Shown: positions 1 to 8,851, counted from the stretch's first letter. The stretch is DNA of 64,000 nucleotides from Pseudomonas reactans (GCF_013385825.1 NZ_JACAPG010000002.1:342807-406806), one strand, 5' to 3'. Notes: generated from the sequence alone by a model not told the origin. Made by a program: numbers and translations.

Positions 1-58
1 TATCTGCGTGTTCACCAACCACAACCAGACCATTGAGGAGCAGGACCTCGCCGAGTAA
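1..58 (+). CDS. hslV: HslV protease subunit, C-terminal end only
   Basis: Only the last 18 codons are inside the window (frame starting at base 2, stop TAA at 56-58). The visible tail reads ICVFTNHNQTIEEQDLAE, which resembles the C-terminus of HslV, the threonine peptidase of the HslUV (ClpYQ) protease. The gene for the partner ATPase HslU starts 36 bases downstream, the usual hslVU operon order, and this supports the call. Nothing can be said about the catalytic N-terminus because it lies outside the window. Confidence 0.85.
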   Translation, partial: ICVFTNHNQTIEEQDLAE

Positions 59-94
59 GCCGTAGGCTTATTCCGCTTGAGGCCGCCAAACACT

Positions 95-1432
95 ATGTCC
101 ATGACTCCCCGCGAAATCGTCCATGAACTCAACCGCCATATCATCGGCCAGGACGATGCCAAGCGCGCCGTAGCCATTGCGCTGCGTAACCGCTGGCGCC
201 GGATGCAACTGCCCGAAGAACTGCGCGTTGAAGTAACACCCAAGAACATCCTGATGATCGGTCCTACAGGCGTCGGTAAAACCGAAATCGCCCGTCGCCT
301 GGCCAAGCTGGCCAATGCGCCGTTCATCAAGGTCGAAGCCACCAAGTTCACCGAAGTGGGCTACGTGGGCCGCGACGTCGAGTCGATCATCCGTGACCTG
401 GCCGACGCCGCCCTGAAAATGCTGCGCGAACAGGAAGTGACCAAGGTCAGCCACCGCGCCGAAGACGCCGCCGAAGAACGCATCCTTGACGCCCTGCTGC
501 CACCGGCACGCATGGGTTTCAACGAAGACGCCGCGCCGGCCTCGGATTCCAACACCCGCCAGCTGTTCCGCAAGCGCCTGCGTGAAGGCCAACTGGACGA
601 CAAGGAAATCGAGATCGAAGTCGCTGAAGTCTCCGGCGTCGACATCTCCGCCCCGCCTGGCATGGAAGAAATGACCAGCCAGTTGCAGAACCTGTTCGCC
701 AACATGGGCAAGGGCAAGAAGAAAAGCCGCAAGCTCAAGGTCAAGGACGCACTGAAGCTGGTGCGCGATGAAGAAGCCGGGCGCCTGGTGAATGAGGAAG
801 AACTCAAGGCCAAGGCCTTGGAAGCGGTCGAGCAGCACGGCATCGTGTTTATCGACGAGATCGACAAGGTCGCCAAGCGCGGTAACTCCGGCGGCGTCGA
901 TGTGTCCCGCGAAGGCGTACAGCGCGACCTGCTGCCGCTGATCGAAGGCTGCACCGTGAACACCAAGCTGGGCATGGTCAAGACCGACCACATCCTGTTT
1001 ATCGCCTCCGGTGCGTTCCACTTGAGCAAGCCAAGCGACCTGGTGCCGGAGCTGCAAGGCCGCCTGCCGATCCGCGTGGAACTCAAGGCGCTGACCCCGG
1101 GCGACTTCGAACGCATCCTCAGCGAGCCACACGCGTCGCTCACCGAGCAGTACCGTGAGCTGTTGAAAACCGAAGGCTTGGGCATCGAGTTCCAAGCGGA
1201 CGGCATAAAGCGTCTGGCGGAGATCGCCTGGCAGGTCAATGAGAAGACCGAGAACATCGGAGCCCGTCGTTTGCACACCTTGCTGGAGCGTCTGCTGGAG
1301 GAAGTGTCCTTCAGTGCGGGCGACCTGGCCGGTGCGCAGAATGGCGAGGTGATCAAGATCGACGCTGAATACGTCAACAGCCACTTGGGCGAATTGGCGC
1401 AGAACGAAGACTTGTCTCGTTATATCCTGTAA
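95..1432 (+). CDS. hslU: ATP-dependent protease ATPase subunit HslU (ClpY)
   Basis: AAA+ unfoldase that feeds substrates to HslV in the cytoplasm. Read from ATG at 95 the protein has 445 residues, a normal HslU length. Walker A GPTGVGKT is at about residues 56-63, the substrate-gripping pore loop GYVG at 89-92, and Walker B (IVFIDEID) lies in the middle after the family's variable I-domain (about residues 110-245). The C-terminus ends SRYIL, the kind of tail that docks into HslV. A TTG 18 bases upstream is in frame, but the protein start MSMTPREIV matches Pseudomonas homologues. It follows the hslV tail directly, so the two are very probably one heat-shock type operon. Confidence 0.97.
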   Translation: MSMTPREIVHELNRHIIGQDDAKRAVAIALRNRWRRMQLPEELRVEVTPKNILMIGPTGVGKTEIARRLAKLANAPFIKVEATKFTEVGYVGRDVESIIRDLADAALKMLREQEVTKVSHRAEDAAEERILDALLPPARMGFNEDAAPASDSNTRQLFRKRLREGQLDDKEIEIEVAEVSGVDISAPPGMEEMTSQLQNLFANMGKGKKKSRKLKVKDALKLVRDEEAGRLVNEEELKAKALEAVEQHGIVFIDEIDKVAKRGNSGGVDVSREGVQRDLLPLIEGCTVNTKLGMVKTDHILFIASGAFHLSKPSDLVPELQGRLPIRVELKALTPGDFERILSEPHASLTEQYRELLKTEGLGIEFQADGIKRLAEIAWQVNEKTENIGARRLHTLLERLLEEVSFSAGDLAGAQNGEVIKIDAEYVNSHLGELAQNEDLSRYIL

Positions 1433-1448
1433 GTCATGTGAACCCCTT

Positions 1449-1513
1449 GTAGGAGCCCGGCTTGCCGGCGATGCGTTCTTGAGATCGCCATCGCCGACAA
1501 GCCGGGCTCCTAC
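1449..1513. repeat. REPIN, second sequence type (CCGGCTTGCCGGCGATG)
   Basis: Two REP sequences in opposite orientation: GTAGGAGCCCGGCTTGCCGG on the left and its inverted copy, with one base changed (CCGACAAGCC), ending CTCCTAC on the right, separated by about 25 bases. It lies between the hslU stop and the DUF971 gene. This is the same repeat type as those at 44412-44502 and 47296-47363. Such elements in fluorescent pseudomonads are mobilised by RAYT transposases elsewhere in the genome. Confidence 0.9.
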
Positions 1514-1535
1514 ATGATCTGCACGGATCCCTGCC

Positions 1536-1913
1536 ATGACTAAATTCCCCACCGCTGTAAATCTGCACAAAACCTCCAACACCCTCGGCCTCACCTACGG
1601 GCCCGACGAGGTGTACCAACTACCCGCCGAACTGCTGCGCACCCACTCGCCTTCCGCCGAGGTCCAGGGGCATGGCAAACCCATCCTGCAATTCGGCAAG
1701 CTCAACGTGAAGTTGATCAAGGTAGAACCGGCCGGCCAGTACGCACTGAAATTGACCTTCGACGACGGCCATGACAGCGGATTGTTCACCTGGGACTACC
1801 TCTACCAACTGGCCGTGCGTCAGGACGTGTTGTGGGCCGATTATCTGGCCGAACTCAAAGCCGCCGGCAAAACCCGCGATCCGGATCAATCGGTCGTGCG
1901 GCTGATGCTCTAA
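1536..1913 (+). CDS. DUF971 (gamma-butyrobetaine hydroxylase-like N-terminal domain) protein
   Basis: A 125-residue protein that consists of a single DUF971 domain, the small fold found at the N-terminus of gamma-butyrobetaine hydroxylases and as stand-alone bacterial proteins. Recognisable features are the opening Y-G-P-D-E-V-Y-Q stretch, the central G-K-L-N-V and K-L-T-F-D-D-G-H-D-S-G-L motif, and the W-D-Y-L turn. The catalytic oxygenase domain is absent. Its exact role in Pseudomonas is not established; stand-alone members have been linked to Fe-S or metal handling, which I cannot test here. Its position between hslU and phaC1 is conserved in the genus as I remember it. It is probably transcribed separately from hslU, from which it is separated by a REPIN. 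Confidence 0.88.
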   Translation: MTKFPTAVNLHKTSNTLGLTYGPDEVYQLPAELLRTHSPSAEVQGHGKPILQFGKLNVKLIKVEPAGQYALKLTFDDGHDSGLFTWDYLYQLAVRQDVLWADYLAELKAAGKTRDPDQSVVRLML

Positions 1914-2030
1914 CCCAGGCCTCTTGCTCTTTAGAGGGCATTTTCTAATTTCATCTGCTTGAATGCCCTGTCGCGTGACCAACGATTGGTCCGCTTGCGA
2001 AAAAAATTAAACTCGGGTAACCAATGGAAC

Positions 2031-2046
2031 TGGCAAGTTCCCTGCA
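2031..2046 (+). promoter_or_regulatory. Putative sigma-54 (-24/-12) promoter of phaC1
   Basis: TGGCAAGTTCCCTGCA matches the RpoN consensus TGGCACG-N4-TTGCA, with GG (2032-2033) and GC (2044-2045) exactly 12 bases apart. It would start transcription near 2057, leaving a leader of about 105 bases before phaC1. A sigma-54 type promoter has been described upstream of phaC1 in other pseudomonads. No enhancer site was identified. The rest of the 249-base gap upstream of phaC1 holds nothing else I can name, apart from a weak hairpin after the DUF971 gene. Confidence 0.55.
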
Positions 2047-2162
2047 TTTGACGATGCGGTATCAACGGTCACCCGAGTCGCAGTACCAGGCTTGTGTTGT
2101 GTATCGAAACTGGGTGCGCAGCGGTCCCCGGTACTCGTCTTTCGGACAATGGAGCGTCGTAG

Positions 2163-3842
2163 ATGAGTAACAAGAACAACGATGACTTGAAACGCCAGGC
2201 CTCGGAAAACACCCTGGGGCTCAACCCGATCATCGCGTTACGTAAAAAGGATTTACTCGCCTCGGCGAAGATGGTGCTGACCCAAGCCATCAAACAACCG
2301 TTGCACAGCGTCAAGCACGTCGCGCATTTTGGCGTCGAGTTGAAGAACGTGATGTTCGGCAAATCCGCGTTGGTGCCCGAGAGCGACGACCGTCGTTTCC
2401 AGGACCCGGCCTGGAGCCAGAACCCGCTCTACAAACGCTATCTGCAAACCTACCTGGCGTGGCGCAAGGAACTGCACGACTGGATCGGCGACAGCAACCT
2501 GTCGGAACAGGACGTCAGCCGCGGCCACTTCGTGATCAACCTGATGACCGAAGCCATGGCCCCCACCAACAGCGCGGCCAACCCGGCGGCGGTCAAACGT
2601 TTCTTTGAAACCGGCGGCAAGAGCCTGCTCGATGGCCTGTCCCACCTGGCCAAGGACATGGTGCACAACGGCGGCATGCCGAGCCAGGTCAACATGGGCG
2701 CCTTTGAAGTGGGCAAGACCCTGGGCACCACCGAAGGCGCGGTGGTGTTTCGCAACGACGTGCTGGAGCTGATCCAATACAAGCCGATCACCGAACAGGT
2801 GCACGAACGCCCGCTGCTGGTGGTACCGCCGCAGATCAACAAGTTCTATGTATTCGACCTGAGCCCGGAGAAGAGCCTGGCGCGCTTCTGCCTGCGCAAC
2901 AACCAGCAAACTTTTATCGTCAGTTGGCGCAACCCGACCAAGGCCCAGCGCGAGTGGGGCCTGTCGACCTATATCGAGGCGCTCAAGGAAGCGGTGGATG
3001 TAGTCACGGCGATTACCGGCAGCAAAGATGTGAACATGCTCGGCGCCTGTTCCGGCGGCATCACCTGCACCGCCCTGCTCGGCCATTACGCGGCACTGGG
3101 TGAGAAAAAGGTCAATGCCCTGACGCTGTTGGTGAGCGTGCTAGACACCACGCTGGATACCCAAGTGGCACTGTTCGTCGACGAACAGACCCTGGAAGCG
3201 GCCAAGCGCCACTCCTACCAGGCCGGCGTGCTGGAAGGCCGCGACATGGCCAAAGTGTTCGCCTGGATGCGCCCCAACGACCTGATCTGGAACTACTGGG
3301 TCAACAACTACCTGCTGGGTAACGAACCACCGGTGTTCGACATCCTGTTCTGGAACAACGACACCACGCGTTTGCCGGCGGCCTTCCACGGTGACTTGAT
3401 CGAGTTGTTCAAGAACAACCCACTGGTGCGCGCCAACGCACTGGAAGTGTGCGGTACGCCCATCGACCTCAAGCAGGTCACCGCTGATATCTATTCCCTG
3501 GCTGGCACCAACGACCACATTACGCCGTGGCAGTCGTGCTACAAATCGGCGCAGTTGTTTGGCGGCAAGGTGGAGTTCGTGCTGTCCAGCAGCGGGCATA
3601 TCCAAAGCATCCTCAACCCGCCGGGCAACCCCAAGGCGCGTTACCAGACCAGCGACAGCCTGACGGAGAAACCGCTGGAATGGCAGGAGAATGCCACCAA
3701 GCACACTGATTCGTGGTGGCTGCATTGGCAGGCGTGGCAGGCGGAGCGGGCGGGCAAGTTGAAGAAAGCGCCGACGAGTTTGGGGAATAAAACCTACGCC
3801 GCAGCAGAAGCGGCGCCAGGGACATACGTGCACGAACGCTGA
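2163..3842 (+). CDS. phaC1: Class II poly(3-hydroxyalkanoate) synthase PhaC1
   Basis: Polymerises (R)-3-hydroxyacyl-CoA (C6-C14) into medium-chain-length polyhydroxyalkanoate at the surface of the storage granule. It has 559 residues, the standard class II length. The lipase-like box is G-A-C-S-G-G with the nucleophile Cys296, and the rest of the triad is visible as Asp451 (in TNDHITPW) and His479 (in SSGHIQSIL), in exact family register. It opens the phaC1-phaZ-phaC2-phaD cluster. A ribosome-binding GGAG sits about 8 bases before the ATG. A candidate sigma-54 promoter lies upstream, consistent with control by nitrogen or carbon status. A REPIN separates it from phaZ. Confidence 0.98.
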   Translation: MSNKNNDDLKRQASENTLGLNPIIALRKKDLLASAKMVLTQAIKQPLHSVKHVAHFGVELKNVMFGKSALVPESDDRRFQDPAWSQNPLYKRYLQTYLAWRKELHDWIGDSNLSEQDVSRGHFVINLMTEAMAPTNSAANPAAVKRFFETGGKSLLDGLSHLAKDMVHNGGMPSQVNMGAFEVGKTLGTTEGAVVFRNDVLELIQYKPITEQVHERPLLVVPPQINKFYVFDLSPEKSLARFCLRNNQQTFIVSWRNPTKAQREWGLSTYIEALKEAVDVVTAITGSKDVNMLGACSGGITCTALLGHYAALGEKKVNALTLLVSVLDTTLDTQVALFVDEQTLEAAKRHSYQAGVLEGRDMAKVFAWMRPNDLIWNYWVNNYLLGNEPPVFDILFWNNDTTRLPAAFHGDLIELFKNNPLVRANALEVCGTPIDLKQVTADIYSLAGTNDHITPWQSCYKSAQLFGGKVEFVLSSSGHIQSILNPPGNPKARYQTSDSLTEKPLEWQENATKHTDSWWLHWQAWQAERAGKLKKAPTSLGNKTYAAAEAAPGTYVHER

Positions 3843-3844
3843 TC

Positions 3845-3946
3845 CTGTAGGAGCGAGCTTGCTCGCGAAGGGGCCAAGACCGCCTCGGGGTACCAGATGC
3901 CCCGCGTTATCGTTGACGACCTTCGCGAGCAAGCTCGCTCCTACAG
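3845..3946. repeat. REPIN (GAGCGAGCTTGCTCGCGAA type)
   Basis: Two inverted REP copies (CTGTAGGAGCGAGCTTGCTC at left, mirror ending CTCCTACAG at right) with a unique loop of about 50 bases. Each arm also folds on itself (GCGAGC-TT-GCTCGC). It lies between phaC1 and phaZ, inside the expected operon, and ends about 30 bases before the phaZ start. Confidence 0.95.
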
Positions 3947-3976
3947 GGATTGAAACCTCACCCGCAGGGTAAGCCC

Positions 3977-4822
3977 ATGCCGCAACCGTTCATCTTCCGC
4001 ACCATCGACCTGGATGGCCAGACCATCCGCACGGCGGTGCGCCCGGGCAAGCCTCACTTGACGCCGTTGCTGATCTTCAATGGCATCGGCGCCAACCTTG
4101 AGTTGGTGTTTCCGTTCGTCCAGGCGCTGGACCCGGATCTGGAAGTGATCGCCTTCGATGTGCCCGGCGTGGGTGGCTCGTCGACGCCCAATCGGCCATA
4201 CCGCTTTCCCGGTCTGGCCAAGCTCACTGCACGCATGCTCGATTACCTGGACTATGGCCAGGTGAACGCAGTGGGCGTGTCCTGGGGCGGCGCGTTGGCG
4301 CAGCAGTTTGCCTACGACTACCCGGAACGCTGCAAGAAGCTGATCCTGGCGGCCACGGCGGCAGGTGCGGTGATGGTGCCGGGCAAGCCAAAGGTGTTGT
4401 GGTTGATGGCCAGCCCGCGCCGTTACATCCAACCGTCCCATGTGGTGCGCATCGCGCCGATGATCTACGGCGGTTCGTTCCGCCGCGACTCGAAACTGGC
4501 CGCCGAACACGCGAGCAAAGTGCGTTCGGCTGGCAAGCTCGGTTATTACTGGCAGCTATTCGCCGGGCTGGGCTGGACCAGCATCCACTGGCTGCACAAG
4601 ATCCGCCAACCCACCCTGGTGCTGGCGGGGGACGACGACCCGCTAATCCCGCTGATCAACATGCGCATGCTGGCCTGGCGCATTCCCAATGCACAGTTGC
4701 ACATCATCGATGACGGCCACCTGTTCCTGATCACCCGGGCGGAAGCCGTGGCGCCGATCATCATGAAATTTCTCGAAGAGGAGCGCATGCGCGCGGTGAT
4801 CCATCCGCGACCGGCCGTGTAA
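3977..4822 (+). CDS. phaZ: Intracellular PHA depolymerase PhaZ
   Basis: Granule-bound serine hydrolase that releases 3-hydroxyalkanoate monomers, allowing turnover of the polymer made by PhaC1 and PhaC2. It has 281 residues from ATG 3977 (start MPQPFIFRTI as in other pseudomonads; the in-frame TTG at 3950 lies against the REPIN and is less likely). Alpha/beta-hydrolase fold: oxyanion region near FNGIGAN, nucleophile Ser102 in G-V-S-W-G-G, acid in AGDDDPL and His in DDGHLFL close to residue 248. Placed between the two synthases, as in all class II PHA loci. Confidence 0.97.
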   Translation: MPQPFIFRTIDLDGQTIRTAVRPGKPHLTPLLIFNGIGANLELVFPFVQALDPDLEVIAFDVPGVGGSSTPNRPYRFPGLAKLTARMLDYLDYGQVNAVGVSWGGALAQQFAYDYPERCKKLILAATAAGAVMVPGKPKVLWLMASPRRYIQPSHVVRIAPMIYGGSFRRDSKLAAEHASKVRSAGKLGYYWQLFAGLGWTSIHWLHKIRQPTLVLAGDDDPLIPLINMRMLAWRIPNAQLHIIDDGHLFLITRAEAVAPIIMKFLEEERMRAVIHPRPAV

Positions 4823-4911
4823 GGACCACACCGCCGCGCAACTTGCCAGGAACCGGCTATGGTTCTGAATTGGCGTGCCTGTTTGATGGCTTGACGAAGG
4901 AGTGTTGGCTC

Positions 4912-6594
4912 ATGCGAGAAAGACCCGTGACGAACCCGGCGCCCACCCCTGCCGCGTTCATCAATGCGCAAAATGCGATCACCGGCCTGCGCGGTCGGGA
5001 CCTGCTGTCGACCCTGCGCAGCGTGGCCGCCCATGGCTTGCGCAACCCGGTGCATACCGTTCGGCACGCTTGGGCGTTGAGCGGCCAACTGGGGCGCGTG
5101 CTGCTCGGTGAAACCGTGCACGAACCCAATCCCAACGACGGCCGCTTCACCGACCCCACCTGGAAACTCAACCCATTGTACCGGCGCAGCCTGCAAGCCT
5201 ATCTGAGCTGGCAGAAGCAGACCCGCCACTGGATCGATGACAGCAACCTGAGCGCCGATGACCGCGCCCGAGCGCATTTTGCTTTCTCGCTGATCAACGA
5301 TGCGGTCTCCCCTTCCAACACCCTGCTCAACCCGCTGGCGATCAAGGAGCTGCTCAACTCCGGCGGCAACAGCGTGGTGCGCGGCGTGACCAACCTGTTC
5401 GAAGACCTGCTGCACAACAACGGCCTGCCGCGCCAGGTGAGCAAGCACGCCTTCGAAGTCGGCAAGACGGTCGCCACCACCCCCGGCTCCGTGGTGTTTC
5501 GCAATGAGCTGCTGGAGCTGATTCAGTACAAACCGATGAGCGAAAAGCAGTACGCCAAGCCGCTGCTGATCGTGCCGCCACAAATCAACAAGTACTACAT
5601 TTTCGACCTGAGCCCGGCCAACAGCTTTGTGCAATACGCCCTGAAGAATGGCCTGCAGACCTTCATGGTCAGTTGGCGCAACCCGGATGTGCGCCATCGC
5701 GAATGGGGCCTGTCCACCTACGTCGCTGCGCTGGAAGAAGCGCTCAACGTGTGCCGCGCGATCACCGGTGCCCGTGAGGTCAACCTGATGGGCGCCTGCG
5801 CCGGCGGCCTGACCATCGCCGCGCTGCAAGGTCACCTGCAGGCCAAGCGCCAGTTGCGCCGCATCTCCAGCGCCAGTTACCTGGTGAGCCTGCTGGACAG
5901 CCAGATCGACAGCCCCGCCACTCTGTTCGCCGACGAGCAGACCCTGGAAGCCGCCAAGCGCCGCTCCTATCAGCAAGGCGTGCTGGACGGCCGTGACATG
6001 GCCAAGGTGTTCGCCTGGATGCGCCCCAATGACCTGATCTGGAACTACTGGATCAACAACTACCTGCTGGGCAAGGAGCCACCGGCCTTCGACATCCTGT
6101 ACTGGAACAACGACAACACGCGCCTGCCCGCCGCGCTGCACGGCGACCTGCTGGACTTCTTCAAGCACAACCCGCTGAGCCATCCCGGCGGCCTGGAAGT
6201 GTGTGGCACGCCGATCGATTTGCAGAAGGTCACGGTGGACAGCTTCAGTGTGGCGGGCATCAACGACCACATCACGCCGTGGGACGCAGTGTATCGCTCC
6301 ACCCAATTGCTGGGCGGCGAGCGGCGCTTCGTGCTGTCCAACAGCGGGCATATCCAGAGCATCCTCAACCCGCCGGGCAACCCCAAGGCCAACTACGTCG
6401 AAAACCCCAAGCTGAGCAGCGACCCGCGTGCCTGGTACTACGACGCCAACCACGTCGAAGGCAGTTGGTGGCCGCAGTGGCTGGCGTGGATCCACCAGCG
6501 CTCCGGCGTGCAACGGGAAACCCTCACCGCCCTGGGCAACCAGAATTACCCACCGATGGAAGCGGCACCCGGCACCTATGTGCGCGTGCGCTGA
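4912..6594 (+). CDS. phaC2: Class II poly(3-hydroxyalkanoate) synthase PhaC2
   Basis: Second mcl-PHA synthase, paralogous to PhaC1 along its whole length. It has 560 residues from ATG 4912, chosen because GAAGGAG lies about 9 bases upstream and because 560 is the family length; an in-frame start 69 bases earlier would add a tail not seen in homologues. Catalytic Cys296 is in G-A-C-A-G-G (phaC1 has G-A-C-S-G-G); the Asp (INDHITPW) and His (NSGHIQSIL) are present. It follows phaZ by 90 bases and is followed by phaD after 27 bases. Confidence 0.97.
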   Translation: MRERPVTNPAPTPAAFINAQNAITGLRGRDLLSTLRSVAAHGLRNPVHTVRHAWALSGQLGRVLLGETVHEPNPNDGRFTDPTWKLNPLYRRSLQAYLSWQKQTRHWIDDSNLSADDRARAHFAFSLINDAVSPSNTLLNPLAIKELLNSGGNSVVRGVTNLFEDLLHNNGLPRQVSKHAFEVGKTVATTPGSVVFRNELLELIQYKPMSEKQYAKPLLIVPPQINKYYIFDLSPANSFVQYALKNGLQTFMVSWRNPDVRHREWGLSTYVAALEEALNVCRAITGAREVNLMGACAGGLTIAALQGHLQAKRQLRRISSASYLVSLLDSQIDSPATLFADEQTLEAAKRRSYQQGVLDGRDMAKVFAWMRPNDLIWNYWINNYLLGKEPPAFDILYWNNDNTRLPAALHGDLLDFFKHNPLSHPGGLEVCGTPIDLQKVTVDSFSVAGINDHITPWDAVYRSTQLLGGERRFVLSNSGHIQSILNPPGNPKANYVENPKLSSDPRAWYYDANHVEGSWWPQWLAWIHQRSGVQRETLTALGNQNYPPMEAAPGTYVRVR

Positions 6595-6621
6595 GCTCAA
6601 CGATCACATTAAGAAGACTGG

Positions 6622-7242
6622 ATGAAGACCCGCGACCGTATCCTTGAATGTGCCCTGCAGTTGTTCAACCAGAAGGGCGAACCGAACGTGTCGACCATGG
6701 AGGTGGCTAACGAAATGGGGATCAGCCCCGGCAACCTCTACTACCACTTTCATGGCAAGGAGCCGCTGGTACTCGGGTTGTTCGAGCGCTTCCAGAATGA
6801 GCTGGCGCCCCTGCTCGACCCACCGGCGGACGCGCAACTGGAAGCCGAGGATTACTGGCTGTTCCTGCACCTGATCGTCGAGCGCATGGCGCATTACCGG
6901 TTCTTGTTCCAGGACTTGTCGAACCTGGCGGGGCGTTTGCCGAAGCTGGCCAAGGGGATTCGCAACCTGCTGACAGCACTCAAGCGGACCCTGGCGTCTT
7001 TGCTGGCGCGACTGAAGGCGGCGGGGCAGTTGGTCAGTAGCACCCAGGCCCTGGGGCAACTGGTGGAGCAGATCACCATGACTCTTCTGTTTTCGTTGGA
7101 TTACCAGCGGATTCTTGATCGCGAAGGTGAAGTGCAGGTGGTGGTCTACCAGATCATGATGCTGGTGGCGCCGCATTTGCTGCCGCCGGCGCGGCAGGCG
7201 ACTGAGCGCTTTGCCCTCAAGTATGTAGATCACACCCCATAA
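6622..7242 (+). CDS. phaD: TetR-family regulator PhaD
   Basis: A 206-residue TetR-type protein. The N-terminal helix-turn-helix is clear (RDRILECALQLF ... VSTMEVANEMGISPGNLYYHF, residues 4-45), followed by a helical ligand-binding domain. In P. putida PhaD activates the pha genes, mainly the phaIF promoter, and probably responds to a CoA intermediate. Here it closes the + strand pha cluster and faces phaF, with a shared terminator between them. Confidence in the identity comes from both the sequence and the invariant position. Confidence 0.95.
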   Translation: MKTRDRILECALQLFNQKGEPNVSTMEVANEMGISPGNLYYHFHGKEPLVLGLFERFQNELAPLLDPPADAQLEAEDYWLFLHLIVERMAHYRFLFQDLSNLAGRLPKLAKGIRNLLTALKRTLASLLARLKAAGQLVSSTQALGQLVEQITMTLLFSLDYQRILDREGEVQVVVYQIMMLVAPHLLPPARQATERFALKYVDHTP

Positions 7243-7276
7243 AAAATGCCCGACCTTTGCAGGCCGGGCATTTTTT
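7241..7276. terminator. Bidirectional rho-independent terminator between phaD and phaF
   Basis: Inverted repeat of AAAAAATGCCCG-ACC with GGCCGGGCATTTTTT around a short loop. It has a run of T on both strands, so it can stop both phaD (+) and phaF (-) transcripts. It begins at the last base of the phaD stop region. Confidence 0.92.
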
Positions 7277-7291
7277 GTGTCCTGAGAAAAA

Positions 7292-8311
7292 TCAGGACTG
7301 ACTGGATGGCGTCGGGGTTGCCGGCGTTGCAGTCGGGGTCACAGCAGCAGGAGTCGGTGCGGACACCGAGTTGGCTGTGGAAGCGGTTGGCGCAGTAGCA
7401 GGCTTGGCCGCAACAGCAGGCTTGGGTGCTGCTGGTTTTTTCGCTACTGCTGGCTTTTTCGCGGCGGCTGGTTTTGCCGCTGGCTTGGCTGCAGCAGGCT
7501 TAGCTGCTGGTTTCGCGGCGGCCGGCTTGGCTGCAGGTTTTGCAGCGGCTGGTTTGGCAGCGGGTTTCGCAGCCGCGGTTTTCGCCACTGGCTTGGCAGC
7601 AGGTTTAGCGGCGGCCTTGGCAGCAGGTTTAGCGGCGGCCTTGGCAGCAGGTTTAGCCGCTGGTTTTGCGGCAGGCTTGGCAGCAGCTTTAGCGGCCACT
7701 GGTTTAGCCGCAGGTTTTGCAGCCGGCTTGGCAGCTGCAGTTTTAGCCGCAGGCTTGGCGGCTGGTTTAGCAGCGGCTTTGGCTGGCGCCTTGGCGGCAG
7801 GTTTTGCAGCCGGTTTGGCGGCCGCTTTTACCAGAGGCTTGGCAGCTGGTTTCGCAGCCGGTTTGGCAGCAGCAGTCTTAGCCGCAGGCTTGGCAGCTGC
7901 GGCTTTCGCCGGAGCAACTTTGGCGCCAGTGAGTTTTTCAATTTGCTTGGTCAAGGTATCGACCTTGCTGTGCAGCGTTTTAAGCTCTGCTTTACTCGGT
8001 ACACCCAGCCGCGAAATGGCACTGTTGAGGCGCTTGTCGAAAGTTTCTTCCAACTTGCCCCAAGTGTCAGAAATGCTCGACTTGGCGGATCCGGCAGTTG
8101 CCTTGGCCGCTTCAACTTTTTTGCCTACCGTGGTTTTGGTCAACTTCTCGGCCTTCTCGCCGTCCTTGACCAAAGTCTCGAAGTACTTGCCGCCGTCACT
8201 GCTAACCTTCGAGTACACGCCTAAACCAGCAAGCCAGATCTTACGGGAATATTTTTCAACTTCCCCGACCCACGAGCTGCCTTCTTTCTGAGTAGTCTTT
8301 TTAACAGCCAT
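7292..8311 (-). CDS. phaF: PHA granule-associated, nucleoid-binding phasin PhaF
   Basis: Phasin that coats PHA granules and also binds DNA, helping to share granules between daughter cells. It has 339 residues. The N-terminal phasin domain (about 1-125; W-L-A-G-L-G-V-Y-S-K motif, then an amphipathic helix and a leucine-zipper-like stretch at T-L-H-S-K-V-D-T-L) resembles PhaI. From about residue 130 to 300 the chain is built of AAKPAAK-type repeats, the histone H1-like tail that binds nucleic acid. The tail ends in a Pro/Thr/Ser-rich stretch. The repeat number is likely to vary between strains. It lies 12 bases downstream of phaI and is probably co-transcribed with it. Confidence 0.96.
   Translation of the reverse strand: MAVKKTTQKEGSSWVGEVEKYSRKIWLAGLGVYSKVSSDGGKYFETLVKDGEKAEKLTKTTVGKKVEAAKATAGSAKSSISDTWGKLEETFDKRLNSAISRLGVPSKAELKTLHSKVDTLTKQIEKLTGAKVAPAKAAAAKPAAKTAAAKPAAKPAAKPLVKAAAKPAAKPAAKAPAKAAAKPAAKPAAKTAAAKPAAKPAAKPVAAKAAAKPAAKPAAKPAAKAAAKPAAKAAAKPAAKPVAKTAAAKPAAKPAAAKPAAKPAAAKPAAKPAAAKPAAKPAAAKKPAVAKKPAAPKPAVAAKPATAPTASTANSVSAPTPAAVTPTATPATPTPSSQS
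7500..7900 (-). repeat. Short tandem AAKPAAK-coding repeats inside phaF
   Basis: The DNA coding for the PhaF tail is a degenerate tandem array with units of 12-24 bases (Ala-Ala-Lys-Pro codons). Several nearly exact copies occur, for example around 7600-7660. It is coding sequence, not an independent element. The boundaries given are approximate. Confidence 0.7.
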
Positions 8312-8323
8312 CCCGATGTCTCC

Positions 8324-8746
8324 TTAGTGTTTACGCGCGACACGTTCTAGCAATGTCGTCAGCTCTTCGAGCTTAGCAGAGAGTGTCTCAACGTCATGTT
8401 TAGACGCAATGCCGATTCGATTCAAGGCACTGGCAACACGAGTGTCAAAAGCTTTTTCAACTTTATCAAGCTGAACTTCTACCAGACCTTTGACGGCGGA
8501 GACATTACTCTTTACTTGGTCAATCTGACTGTTGGCGGCTTCAAGTTGTTCAACTGCAACTTTTTTACCTTTACTTTCAACATGTTGACCGGTCTTAACC
8601 AGCTCTTTGAAGTACTCGCTGCCCTCGCTTCCGACCTTGGCATAAGCGCCAAGTCCTGCCAGCCAGATCTTGCGGGCGTAGGATTTAACCTCGCTAAGGG
8701 TAGTGATCTGGGCGTCGATTTTTTTCTTCAGGATAACTTTGGCCAT
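8324..8746 (-). CDS. phaI: PHA granule phasin PhaI
   Basis: Small phasin of 140 residues, read from ATG 8746 (MAKVILKKKID); a longer in-frame start 60 bases upstream is not supported, and GAGGTG precedes the chosen ATG. It shares with PhaF the S-Y-A-R-K-I-W-L-A-G-L-G-A-Y motif and the predicted coiled coil (D-V-E-T-L-S-A-K-L-E-E-L) but has no lysine-rich tail. In P. putida PhaI and PhaF are the main surface proteins of mcl-PHA granules, and their promoter is the main target of PhaD. It precedes phaF on the minus strand. Confidence 0.95.
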   Translation of the reverse strand: MAKVILKKKIDAQITTLSEVKSYARKIWLAGLGAYAKVGSEGSEYFKELVKTGQHVESKGKKVAVEQLEAANSQIDQVKSNVSAVKGLVEVQLDKVEKAFDTRVASALNRIGIASKHDVETLSAKLEELTTLLERVARKH

Positions 8747-8851
8747 GGTGCACCTCACGCAGAATAGGGTGGAGGAACGGCCCACAGGAGTTGAGGGCTT
8801 GGGCACAAAGTAGGCTGGAAAATTAGAATCGGCACCCTAAGAACAGGCGGA

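Noticed and set aside
68..1594. Long minus-strand open frame (508 codons) opposite hslU
   Set aside because: It is a shadow produced by GC-rich codon use in hslU; low-complexity, no recognisable domain, while hslU is certain.
1919..1937. Short hairpin CCTCT...AGAGG after the DUF971 gene as terminator
   Set aside because: Only a five to six base stem with an interrupted T-run; too weak to list.
4546..6600. 684-codon minus-strand frame opposite phaZ and phaC2
   Set aside because: Antisense shadow of the two pha genes; a similar, shorter frame appears opposite phaC1, as expected from shared codon bias.
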